The notes beneath the pieces were generated by a model. The model was not told where the DNA came from and ran no database searches. It worked only from the letters and a program-made list of their open reading frames with translations. A DNA stretch of 64,000 nt from Chrysophaeum taylorii (taxonomy: Eukaryota; Sar; Pelagophyceae; Pelagomonadales; Pelagomonadaceae), in assembly GCA_029834535.1 (NCBI GenBank), contig JAQMWT010000024.1, forward strand, positions 124,001 to 188,000, read 5' to 3'. Below, piece after piece: positions 10,953 through 21,173 of the stretch. A program made the translations under genes and the position numbers. Positions within the stretch are counted from its first letter, which is position 1. Each line of letters opens with the position of its first letter.

Positions 10953-11903
10953 ATGACGATATCATCATTTTGGCGGGTCCTCCTCCTCCTCCTCCTCTTG
11001 GCGGCTACGGCACATGGCGAGGAGTGCGGTCTCGAGCCGTTCGACGAGGAGAGCTACGCGGTCGTGGGGGGCCTCGCCGTCGCGTCGTTGCCCGAGAAGC
11101 ACGCTGCGAACTTGATGGGAGTCCTCCGCGAGCCATGCTCGAGCGTCAAGCAGGGTCTGGTGATCATGGGTTTTAAGCTGAAAAACACGGCGGGTCCCCT
11201 CGCGACGCTGATGACGAACATCCTCAACAGCATCGACGCGCTGCGGGTCGCGGAGATGTGGGCTCTGATGCCGCACGAGCCGCGCACCTGGATGCTCAAG
11301 GCGTTCGTTAACTCGTTGCCGTGTCGCGTCGCACCGGGCGCCTCCAAGTGCGACGAGGAGGAGACGAACGCGGTCCTCGCCAAGTTCGAGGAGGCGCGCT
11401 TCGAGTTCACGCAACGACGGCTGGCTGAGGCCGGGCTCGCGCCTTTCCCGGCGGAGGAGACGACGCCGACGGCCGCCGACGACCCCGAGGATCAGGTGCG
11501 GCACGCCATGGATCGCTACGTCAAGCGCCTCGGGATCGATGGTCCGGCGGCGGCCTGGGTGCTCTCCGAGTTCAAGGCGGCCCCCCCCAAGAACGATTCC
11601 AACAAAACTCTTATGGTCGAGCCTTCGTGGTTCGCGGGAATCAGCGCTCGCTGCCGCCTTCGCGCGCACGCCCAAGTTCCCGAGGTCCGGGACGCCGACG
11701 AGACCGCCGAGCTCGCCGACCTCCACGCGGCGACCCGCGTCGCCATGTGGGCCTGGCACTACAAGGACTGCCACAGGGACCGCGTCCTCTCCGCCTTTCA
11801 AGAGCGATTTGACCGACCAGACGACGATCCGACCCCACAAGAAGAAGAAAAAGAAGGACCGACCACCACCGACGACCCACCACCACCGCCGGACGAACTC
11901 TAG
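10953..11903 (+). CDS. Small secreted protein, unknown function
   Basis: It encodes 316 aa with a clear signal peptide (MTISSFWRVLLLLLLLAATAHG, cleavage after HG). The mature part has few, spread cysteines (EECGLEPF, LREPCSSV, LPCRV, SKCDEE, ARCRLR, YKDCHRD), so a few disulfides are possible. It is mostly helical and charged, and it ends in an acidic, Thr/Pro-rich tail without a second membrane segment. I do not recognise a family. It is divergent from the subtilase; an inhibitor or partner role is possible but nothing in the sequence shows it. Confidence 0.8.
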   Translation: MTISSFWRVLLLLLLLAATAHGEECGLEPFDEESYAVVGGLAVASLPEKHAANLMGVLREPCSSVKQGLVIMGFKLKNTAGPLATLMTNILNSIDALRVAEMWALMPHEPRTWMLKAFVNSLPCRVAPGASKCDEEETNAVLAKFEEARFEFTQRRLAEAGLAPFPAEETTPTAADDPEDQVRHAMDRYVKRLGIDGPAAAWVLSEFKAAPPKNDSNKTLMVEPSWFAGISARCRLRAHAQVPEVRDADETAELADLHAATRVAMWAWHYKDCHRDRVLSAFQERFDRPDDDPTPQEEEKEGPTTTDDPPPPPDEL

Positions 11904-12959
11904 CCGCCCTTCATGATTGTCGGTGGACCGGATATATACTGATCGATCACCCACCACCTGGATCGATTTTTTTTTCCCGCGAGGTAGGTAGAGGCTGCGT
12001 GGTGCGATGGTAAAGGGACGCCAGCAGCGTTCGCGAGCGACAGCCCCGCTCAAACTCTTATCGCATCGCATCGACGCCTCCAAGCCACTCGTTCGCAGCC
12101 TCAGCATGTCAGGCAGCAGACGGGAGGTCTCCCCTCCTCGTTTTCGAGCCACCACTTCTCGCTTCCCGTCAGCGACACCACTTCCCACGGCCAGGTGCAG
12201 CGCCGTCGCGTCCTGGGTCTTCCTTCTTTCCTTCGGCATTTTTTTTTTTTTCCACAATACTTATTTATTTATTTGTTTGTTTGTTTTCGAACGCTCATCA
12301 CACGACATACATAACGCGCCTCATCCACGCATGTCAATGCCGCCGCTTGAACGACGTTTTCACCCAAGCGCTCGGAGAAGGCTGTTTTGTTTTTGGCGCC
12401 CTCGTGCATACCAGGATGTCGATCTTTGGACATCTCTTCTTCTTCTATCTACAGTAGAGGCCTTCGCGACATGCGCGGTTTGTATGGAAAAGAGTGACGA
12501 CCCCCTGCTTCTTCCTTCCTTCCGTGTCGCTTTGAACACCATCATCTATCTTTTTGACCACAATGATTTGACGGCGGCAGGACAGAGTTGTGATGTGGCT
12601 ACCCTTCTGCTTTATTCTCTTGTACTCGCCAGGGCTGGCTTTACTGGTGTGGCTGACTCCCCGTCTCTCTAAAAATCCCATCCTTGTTGTTGCTTCTGCC
12701 GTCGATGACATCTGGTTTCCTCGTGTTCTCGCCAAATTTGCCCGCCTCGCCCAGACAAAATAATGGCGGCTTGTTTGGGAGATGCTGCGACCGTCTCCTT
12801 CTCGTGTCTTTATTCATAGCCACACTCTGTCAGCTCCGTGTTTGTTCATTTGAACATTTTTCAGCGCGCCTAGACCACCACCGTAAGTACACGAAAACCG
12901 TGTCCATTATAGGTCAATCACACACACACTCTTTCTCTCTCGAGTGACTGGTTATTGTC
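11904..12959. other. Intergenic before the copia remnant, no gene supported
   Basis: Open frames here (for example 12007-12672) lack recognisable motifs and look like chance. The DNA contains T-runs and (TTTG)n. It may include an upstream part of the retroelement, but I found no terminal repeat matching the DNA at 16.4-17.0 kb. Confidence 0.5.
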
Positions 12960-15900
12960 ACTTGAAGGTTGTGGGCTCATGCACTGTTCTCGAGACAACA
13001 CGGTGACGACGAAAAGGACGCCAGAATGTGCGGCGCTTCCAGACCGGCGTCCAACTTTTTTTCGCAAGAAGTTCAAAATGCCCTCAAAGCACGTCATGAA
13101 GAACTTAAGACCATCATGGTAAACATGGTCACAAAAGATAAAATCTAGTAAAAAATCCCCCCTCGCTGCTACCATTCCGGTGACCCCGCATCTCAACCCT
13201 GACGATGACAACTTCTTCCGGCCCGAGGAGTACTACAGACTTGAATCTGGCCGCCGACGGCCTTCTCAATGGTTTTATCAGCTACCTGACTCCGACGATA
13301 AATCCTGCTCCAAAGTATAAAGGACATAATAGCTGCATCGCGTGGTCCTGCCTGCCAATCAACGCCTTGTGAAAGTTGTCCGGTTGCTCAAGTCGCACGG
13401 TCCTGCCGTCTTAGTGTTCTGCATGATCCACCTTATTCACCACCACGTCGGCTTCTTCCTCAACTTCCTCAAACTCGTGGAGTCACGTGATCCGTCTCTC
13501 TGAGAAAACGATCCTCGATCATGTTGAGATCACGATTTTGAACAGACATTGCTCGTCTCGCATCATCGACGAACCGCACGCCCGTCCGTGGTACCACGCA
13601 ATCGCCCTCGTGTTCCAGCAACTCAGCGAGCTGGACGCGTACCAAGATATCCAGTTCGTTCGGGGCGGCTCCATTCAGCAACTCTATGACTCGCTTCTCG
13701 CACTATCTCGTCGGACCAGGCTCTCACCATCTATTCAGATCGCACTCCTAATCTCCCGCATCGCGTACATCTCGCGGAGTCTCCCTCCGATGATGACAAG
13801 AGTGATCTCGCACGAACGCGCTTTCAAGACCACCAAAGCTTGTCGCCATTTCTGATACTGGCGCTACCTTCAATTTTGGCCACCTCTTATCATTGAGGGG
13901 CCCCGCGCCGACGTCACTCCTGTTAAGATCTCACAGGGTCCCACGTCGGTCGTCGCGGCATTGCACTCTCCCTGCTTGTGGTTGCAGACGCTCGCGACCC
14001 CCGACACGGGACTTGCGCATCTCGCGCCAGTGCTCGAGTTGGTGATGACTTCCGCGAGGACCCGTTCCTCCTGTCATCTGCCGCTGGCCACGTCTTCAAG
14101 AGTGTGCTCATCATCTTCGATGCACCTTCTCCGTGCGTTCCCGACGGCACTCACTCATAAAAGTCACCCGCCCTTGCTGCTCTGCTCCTGAACTATCGAG
14201 AACTTGACGCCGCAGCCGCCGTTTTCACACGCGAGAAATCACCAAACGGGCTTATCCAACCGCCCCTCCGACACTCCCACGAGATCACGAAATTGCGTTC
14301 GTTGATCACGCGTGACACCTTCTCGTTGTCCCGCGATCTCGGTCACATCCAAGCAGTTGACCCCAAACTCCGCAAAATCGTGCGCTCTCCCATCCTCACT
14401 GTTCACGCAACCGTCGGGTGACTCGCCGCGCATAATGAATGCTCTCCATGTCTGCCTCCGGCGACATCAGCGGCACGGCCCCGTGCACTGGCGTTAATTT
14501 GCACCGGAGTCTCAACTGTAGGCTCCTCACTCTTTCGCAACCACACCAGATCTTCTCCGCTAATTTTTTTTTCCCGCGTTGTCTTGGTTGTTTGCGAAAA
14601 GCAGTCGTCCCTCCTTCGACTGGCTCGACGACAGCGTTTCGGTCCTGACATCGTCGCGTGCACCGATGCCACGCTCATTCCTCGGCCCGCTGCGTCTGGC
14701 AAGCTCAAAGTCACGGCCGAGACGTTATTATGCTGTCCACGGAATGCACAACCGCTACCCTGTCTGGAATCTCCTCCTGCATGAAACCAAGCCAACCACT
14801 TCTCCTCGCGGAAAACGCTCTCCCCGCCACGCTCGTGATACCGCGCACCTGCTTCTCCTACTCAGAGATGCTCGTCTAACGTGGATATCCACTCTGGCCC
14901 CTCAGCGCCACGCCTTCTTGACCGCCCAACGGGCACATCGATACTCTGACGATGCAGTGGTTCCTCCACATCCCAGTCACCTGGTGTCGCACGCACGTTG
15001 TCCATCTCTTGCATTGCCACACGCTTCATTCACGCCTGTGACAAGGAGGGTGAGAAAATGCAACACAGAAGGTCCAACACCGTCATCACGCTAGGACTGG
15101 ACAAGGACTTGTGTTCACTGCCTGCTAACAATAATGCAAGCATCATGTCGGCTCTCACATCTTGCACAAAACGCATACATAGTCGGCTATTACGAGAAAC
15201 TTCTCCGACGCCGGAATCAACAACGCTGGTTAATTCGTTGTACGTGCATCACACGATCAACTCGAGTTGACCACGTCAGAGTATAGCCATCTCAAAGCTG
15301 AAGTGAAGTTGTTACTCTCGGATTCTTCACCGGGGTCAGCTGACCATTATGCTGCCAAGGAATCCCGCTGGTCAACATACGCGAGGCGCCTATGGCAAGC
15401 CAGTTACGCTGTGGGGACATGAAGTGTCACAGGTCAACACACATCAGGGATACATCGTCGCTGCCCTGGCGTGCAGACCTTGAGTATCACAGTGAGGCCG
15501 GACATAACGACCATACTCAACCGCGCTTGCAAGGGCATGCATTCGCCTGAACGCTTGCATGTGGTTTGGTTAGAAGTGGCACTTCGGCATGTATACACAA
15601 ACCCAGACCATGGACTGGTTTACAAAGCACAAGGCTCACCTCTGTCATCTGAAATCCTCAAAGTGCTATGCACCAAGCACCCAGAACTTAGGAGGAGCAT
15701 TTCTTCATGCCCCCTAGTAGCATTCAGTGATGCCGACCCCCGAGAAACTCGCCTGCGATCTACGCCTGGTTACTGCGTCTACGTATTCGGCTGCCTTGTT
15801 TCCTGGTCCTCCAAGAGGCAAACCATCACAGCTAAATCAACACTGCGCGCAGAGATCATTTCTCCTGCATCCATCCACCGCAGATGAAGCAGTATGGTTT

Positions 15901-17030
15901 CATACGCTTATGGAATCAGTACCCTTCCTATTTGGGTATTCCACTTGTCACGATGTACCTCCAGTTCCGCTGCTGATTGACAACGAGGGAGCTGTAGCGA
16001 CAGCCAACCACCCAAAGACAACACGACAAACAAAGCACATGGACATAAGAATTTTTCGCATACGCGACTATCGTGGTCACCCACGCCGCCTACGTTGTTT
16101 CTGGTGTCCAACAAAGACGATTTTGGCAGACTTCTTCTCGAAGCTGCTGTCAACCGTGGACTTCCCACGACTCGCACGATTCCTAGTGAACGTGGACTAC
16201 AAAGAACAAAAAGACATAATCACGCACAAAGACGAAGGTTCTTACCTAGTTACTTCGTGTGACGACTTACCTCAGTTCTTGGACACTCTACCGAACCTGC
16301 TCCTCACCGACCTGTATGACGCTCAATCTCTGCGTCCTTACATGGTCAGCGAATGAAGCACGGCGACGTACCAGCGAGTGAGCCACGTGCACCTGCGTAC
16401 ACCACAGCATCACTCGAGGGGGTATTCAGCGCACCTAACCCGTAGTCAGTTAGTGGCCCCTACGTCTCTCGGCCGCCGGGTAGGTACCTGGCGGCGCCCA
16501 GACGGTGAGGCTGGCGCTTGGCCGTCCCCTATAATCGGCTTGCGTCAACGTCCTTCCTTCGACTCACCCCAGTTCCCCTTTCCGCTTAACGCTCTGACCC
16601 TCGCCAATCTAAGCTGCTGTGGCGGTAACCCTTACACCGCCATCCTTACCCCTAGTTCTATCGAGTTCTCTACCCCACTTCCCGTTTACTGGACTCTACT
16701 TCAACCCCTGACGCACGTATTGCAACGCCACCAGGCGTTTCCTCCTTTCAAATCGACTAATCTCAACCATAAATCATTTCACGAGTCTTCGGATTGAAGC
16801 TCGTGGGCAGTTTGAAGGTTGATCGACAGGAAGGAAGCGCTCCTCAACCCGCTCGGCACCCTCGAGACGTCGAGGGCACAGTCGAAGCAGGGTAAGAAGT
16901 CAGCGCGCATAACCCTTTCCTGCTGCAGCTGCTTTAATCAGCGCACGCTCCGCCCTTTAACCTTTGAGTTTACTCCTAAACCCTTTTTGTTCGTGACCCT
17001 TACCCCTCATAAGTGACTCTAGACCTTTCT
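12960..17030 (+). mobile_element. Ty1/copia LTR retrotransposon remnant, broken
   Basis: This is a fossil element. Parts in order: a gag-like stretch (about 13.1-13.85 kb), an aspartic-protease-like stretch with DTGATF near 13.85 kb, a poorly preserved middle, and a copia RNase H region at about 15.6-16.2 kb. The RNase H shows FSDAD, STPGYCVYVFG, SWSSKRQTITAKST and TKHMDIR, the diagnostic order for copia. It is broken, with several breaks, and appears old. DNA at 16.4-17.03 kb downstream of the coding remains may be the 3' LTR or untranslated end, and it shares words with DNA near 26.5 kb. I could not pair two LTRs, so both borders are approximate. Confidence 0.75.
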
Positions 17031-17417
17031 TATCTACCGTTACTACCTTTTAACTATTGAACAGTTCGAATTATAATTTGGTTGAAAAACTAGCCCTCTC
17101 CAAGAGAAGAAGAGAGGGTGTTTGGCTTCGTCGCCATCATTTCTCTGGGGCATACACGCAAGATATTCTAAGATCGGCAAGATATTTAAAGTTTCAACCC
17201 AACATGACTATTTAATTTTTCTATAGTGGTCGGACGGTCGTCGGCCGCTCGGATTTTATTCGATTTGTAGCTGTTGATTCCATCAACAAGATTTTTTGTC
17301 GGACGGACCCCCCAATAATTGTAATAATTGATCCCACCACAAAGTTGCCTTCACTCGCTGAAGAAAATGGGGCTTTTTCGTTGCAGTTTTTGAGAGTTTC
17401 GCGAATCCTGTTGATAG
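17031..17417. other. Intergenic, no gene seen
   Basis: This is relatively AT-rich DNA between the retroelement and the next gene. No recognised feature. Confidence 0.5.
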
Positions 17418-18317
17418 ATGTTCGTCGCGTTGTTCGCGACAGCCAAGGCGTGCGATGCGTGCCGGCGGTTCAACACGCCGACGGGCCTCCTCGTCCGGAC
17501 GTTCGAGTGCCAAGTCCCCGGCGGCGACGAATGGTGGAAACTGCCCTCGGGGGGCCTAGGAAACTGTGTTGGAGACCAAATCTCGAGCGTGGCCGAGACG
17601 CGCGCCGCCCTGCTGCTCCGCAACGACACGCCCAGATCCCCGATGATATCGTCGTTCATGCCCAAAACATTTTCGCCCTTGGGGATCGGCTTCAAGGGCG
17701 CCCGCGCCGCGTGCTGGTCCATCTCTGATCGAGCGAGCGGCCGCGACGCGCGATGGGTAGAAAACAACCAGTGTACCTTCGACACACCTCGTGCCCACGC
17801 CGAGTTCATGATTGGGATACGAATGTGGATGTGCTGGCGCCAAGCGGTCTCCAACAACACCGAGTTTCGCAAGGTGAAGGGCATACCCGACTGGTTGACC
17901 GGGATCGAGCCGTACTACCGCTACCACAATAGTGTAAATTGCTGCGCCGACGACCCTGGTTACGTCCTGGACGTCCAGGCGCACCTCGCCAAGTTTGCGG
18001 CGGGCTTGACCGGAGAGTGCTTGAGATATCCCGATATTCACGACGAGATTTCGTTGACGTGGCAAACGTCCGACGTAGACGCGGTCGTCGTTTTAATGCC
18101 CGCCGCGTCAGCCAAGGTCAAGCGTGATCTCGTTGCCAAGGCCAGGGAGGTCGCCTCCATCATCCACCACATTCAGCTTTTGTCAAGTGATAGCGAGGAC
18201 AACCCTCCGCCGCCGCCCAGTCTCGTAGCTCTCTTTCGTTCTAAAACATCGGACCCCGCTGGCTTCGGGACCTATGTCTGTGGCTGTCTTCCGCCTCGCC
18301 CCCATTCGAATCTCTGA
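17418..18317 (+). CDS. Putative secreted Cys-containing protein, unknown function
   Basis: It encodes 299 aa from the ATG at 17418. The start MFVALFATAKAC is a short hydrophobic stretch with an A-x-A site, so a short signal peptide is possible; an upstream exon cannot be excluded. The protein has many Cys and Trp residues (KACDACRRF, GNCVGDQ, ARAACWS, MWMCWRQ, VNCCADDPGY), suggesting disulfides. It contains conserved-looking blocks (DWLTGIEPYYRYHNS) and a proline run near the C-terminus. I recognise no family. Codon use is like the neighbouring genes, which supports a real gene. Confidence 0.65.
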   Translation: MFVALFATAKACDACRRFNTPTGLLVRTFECQVPGGDEWWKLPSGGLGNCVGDQISSVAETRAALLLRNDTPRSPMISSFMPKTFSPLGIGFKGARAACWSISDRASGRDARWVENNQCTFDTPRAHAEFMIGIRMWMCWRQAVSNNTEFRKVKGIPDWLTGIEPYYRYHNSVNCCADDPGYVLDVQAHLAKFAAGLTGECLRYPDIHDEISLTWQTSDVDAVVVLMPAASAKVKRDLVAKAREVASIIHHIQLLSSDSEDNPPPPPSLVALFRSKTSDPAGFGTYVCGCLPPRPHSNL

Positions 18318-18428
18318 TGCTATGCTTGTCTAGCGAATGTATATGTAACCGAAGCCAGTCTGATGAGGACCTCGTCGTCGTTGTTGTTGCGTGTGCGTTG
18401 GGACATAAATGCCATACCTCAAAGCGCG

Positions 18429-18770
18429 CTAACTAACTAACTAGCTAAGTAAGTAAGTAACTTCAGGCCTCTCCCGAGCATGGGAGCCACCCCGGACCGG
18501 CAGAGGAGCTGGAACGGGATCTCAGAGCGAAATCGCGCAGTTGGGGAGGGGAGGGGCGAGGCGTGTTGATGGCGGACCGCCTCTGCACACGGTCTTGTTT
18601 GTGCGAGGTCGTGCAAAAACGTCGCGGGCCGCGACCGTGTTGGTCCACGAACAATCGACCTGTCCGTCGCGCGTTCTGCTCAACCACGCGAACCCCATGA
18701 TTCCCAGCAGCAGCGCGGACTTCCCCCCCCCCCCCGGGCGCTACCCGTATAGTGCGCTGGCCAAACAAAC
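18429..18770 (-). mobile_element. LINE 3'-end fragment
   Basis: The DNA matches the 3' end of the LINE at 51.1-53.5 kb. It has a TAAC/TAAG-repeat tail (18429-18461), the word ctctcccgagcat then gggagcc, an aaatcgcgcagttgggg-like stretch, and gatggcggaccgcc. It is oriented like the 51-kb copy (minus strand). Only about 300 bp remain. C-runs at 18725-18738 and 18887-18900 follow. Confidence 0.65.
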
Positions 18771-18954
18771 GACGACGTCGAGACTTCAGCAGTCAGTCAG
18801 GTGTCTGCCTTCGTCCAGGAATAAGGTGCCGGTGTGGCGCTGTGCGATGCAACGGCCATTTATCGTTGCGTACAGACAGCGTATACCCCCCCCCCCCCCC
18901 AAAAAAAGCAGTCGCAGTCTCGCAGTCGTAGTCAATAATAATAACCCTTAACAG

Positions 18955-20997
18955 ATGCTGGAGAACGCGATCAAGGCCGCCAAGGCGGCTATCGAGCTGG
19001 AGCACAAGGGAAAGAGGGCGGAGGCGATTTCGAAGTATGTCGAGGCCGCCGACTGGCTGGTGCTGGTGATGAAAAGCGAGGGCGACGATGGTCGGCGCGC
19101 CAAGCTGCGGGAGCGTGCCGAAGAGTACGTCGCGTCGGCGGAGCGCCTGAACAAGGCACCGGCGCCGGTGGCCGCGCGGGCGGAGGTGTCGACGGCGGGG
19201 AATTATTTTAGTGCCGACGATAGGTTCAAGGCGGACGTGGAGCGGGCGAGGTCGTGGATCGCGACGCTGGAACGCAAGGGAGAGAAGTTCGAAGACCCGG
19301 ATTTTTCGACGCCGTTGCCAGGGCGGCGGCCTGCGGAGCTGGGGTGGGAGGAGCTGTTCGCCAACGGCGGGCCCCGGCCCGCGGACGTCGACCAGGGGGC
19401 TCTCGGAGATTGCTGGCTCCTGTCGAGCCTGTGCGTTCTGGCGGGTTTTCCCGAGCTCGTGCGGCGCCTCGTCGTGGGCGCGTCGAAGCGCGCGGGCGCT
19501 TACGTCGCGCGGCTGTGCTACGCCGGGGAGTGGCGTCTCGTGCTGATTGATGATCGTTTCCCGTGCAAGGACGGGAGGCCGGCGTTCGCCCGGTCGTCGG
19601 GGGCGTATTGGGTGCCCGTGCTGGAGAAGGCGGTCGCCAAGCTTTTTGGCAGCTATTCGGAGCTCGAGAACGGCACGGCCGCCGAGGCCCTCGGGGTGCT
19701 GACCGGGCTCCCCACCGAGACCATCGAGGAGCTCCACCTTATCGGGGACCCCTCGCGCCGCGATAGGGACGATATCCGCGACCTCGACGGGCTGTTCGCG
19801 GAGCTGAGCGCGGCGTTCGACGAGGGGTACATCGTGGCGGCGTCGTGCGGCCACGCGAGCCGACCCGAAGCCGAATACGCGCGCACGGGGCTCAAGTTTG
19901 CGCACGAATATGCCGTGCTGCGGGTAGTGAAAGTAGACGCCGCGCGTCTCGTTCAGCTCAGGAACCCGTGGGCCCGGGGCGAGTGGCGCGGACGCTGGAG
20001 CCGCCGCAGCCCGCAGTGGAAGACTGGAACCGGGGCCAAAGTGCTCGCGATCGACACCAATCACGCCATCGCCAAGGACGACGGCGTTTTTTGGATGCAG
20101 CTCGAGGATTTAGTTACTTTTTTTCACGAGCTCACCATCTGCCGGCTCCGCCGCAACTACCACCAGCACCGGCATCGCGTCGACGTGAAACCGCTGCTGT
20201 CGTCGCCGACGACCGCGTTCAGGATCGCGGGCCCGGCCAAAGTCGACGCGTGTCTGCTTCAAGCGACCGAACGCGGGAAAGTTCCAAAAGGGCACCACGT
20301 CATGGCCGACGTCTCCTTGATCGTGTTTCGGGCGCCCTCGAACGACGTGCGGACGTGGCGATTCCTCAAGACGACGCGAAGGGGCGCGCTCTCGCCCATA
20401 ATCGCTGCCGACTTCGACGCCGACGGCGGCTACGCGGTGCTTCCGCTCTGTTTCAATTGGCGCGTCCTCAAGCTCTCGGGCGTCCTGACGGCCGTCTTCT
20501 ACGCCTCGCGTCAGCTTGCCGTGTCGCGCCTCGACCTCGCTCCGAACGACGCGGCTCTCGCGCTGCGCGAGGCCGTCGTTAACGCGCGTCCGGCCCGAGA
20601 CCATTTTTTCTTCGACCTCGACGGCATACACCTGGTCGAGAACAGGCGCAGCGACGCCCGTCTCCACCTCACCCTCACCCTCGGTAGGTCAACCAACTGC
20701 GTATCCTCGCGCCACGGCGGCGTCCTCGACGACGCCCAGCCCGCGGGCGCCTACGCGACTAGGGACATCATCCCCCCCAACTCCTTCATGTTCGTCCTCT
20801 TCCGCGTCCCCTACCGACCCTCCTGGAGCGTCGAGGGCACCTCCCTCAAGTGGAAGTTTATTCCTTTTGTTGCAAACACTACAACAACAACAACAACGGG
20901 AGGAGGGCGCGACGACCACTATCCCCCAATAATTATCGAGCCGGCGAGCCTCCACTCGACCTTCCCGATCCCCCCCTATACCGCCTCCACGTCATGA
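18955..20997 (+). CDS. MIT-domain calpain-like cysteine protease (calpain-7/PalB type)
   Basis: It encodes 680 aa. Residues ~1-67 form a MIT three-helix domain (AIKAAKAAIELEHKG, EAISKYVEAADWL), which in relatives binds ESCRT-III tails. The calpain core follows, with its complete triad: Cys153 in GALGDCWLLSSL, His317 in GLKFAHEYAV and Asn337 in LVQLRNPWARGEW. After ~residue 400 come two calpain C2-like beta-sandwich domains (for example VMADVSLIVFRAPS and HLTLTLGRST). This order (MIT, protease, C2L, C2L) is that of calpain-7/PalB/Rim13, which act with ESCRT on membranes and lack EF-hands. The ATG follows aacag closely, so an upstream non-coding exon is possible. A run of ACA repeats encodes Thr near the C-terminus. 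Confidence 0.9.
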   Translation: MLENAIKAAKAAIELEHKGKRAEAISKYVEAADWLVLVMKSEGDDGRRAKLRERAEEYVASAERLNKAPAPVAARAEVSTAGNYFSADDRFKADVERARSWIATLERKGEKFEDPDFSTPLPGRRPAELGWEELFANGGPRPADVDQGALGDCWLLSSLCVLAGFPELVRRLVVGASKRAGAYVARLCYAGEWRLVLIDDRFPCKDGRPAFARSSGAYWVPVLEKAVAKLFGSYSELENGTAAEALGVLTGLPTETIEELHLIGDPSRRDRDDIRDLDGLFAELSAAFDEGYIVAASCGHASRPEAEYARTGLKFAHEYAVLRVVKVDAARLVQLRNPWARGEWRGRWSRRSPQWKTGTGAKVLAIDTNHAIAKDDGVFWMQLEDLVTFFHELTICRLRRNYHQHRHRVDVKPLLSSPTTAFRIAGPAKVDACLLQATERGKVPKGHHVMADVSLIVFRAPSNDVRTWRFLKTTRRGALSPIIAADFDADGGYAVLPLCFNWRVLKLSGVLTAVFYASRQLAVSRLDLAPNDAALALREAVVNARPARDHFFFDLDGIHLVENRRSDARLHLTLTLGRSTNCVSSRHGGVLDDAQPAGAYATRDIIPPNSFMFVLFRVPYRPSWSVEGTSLKWKFIPFVANTTTTTTTGGGRDDHYPPIIIEPASLHSTFPIPPYTASTS

Positions 20998-21173
20998 TTG
21001 ATGCAGCATGACTTTAGTAGTTAGGATGAAAAAGTTGAAGGTGGCAATTGGACCGAGGGCATCCATGCAACTTTTTTTACCTACATACACACCTTTGGTA
21101 TACCACACGTATCATCATCATCATCATCATCATAATAACCGTCGACAACAACGCATTTACTACTTTTACTAAT

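Noticed and set aside
12007-12672. 221-codon frame between genes
   Set aside because: No motif, repeat-like composition, adjacent to a retroelement; treated as non-coding.
21048-21173. Upstream ATG extending the SLC12 protein
   Set aside because: It would add a poly-Ile run from an (ATC)n repeat and no transporter-like sequence; the ATG at 21174 is preferred.
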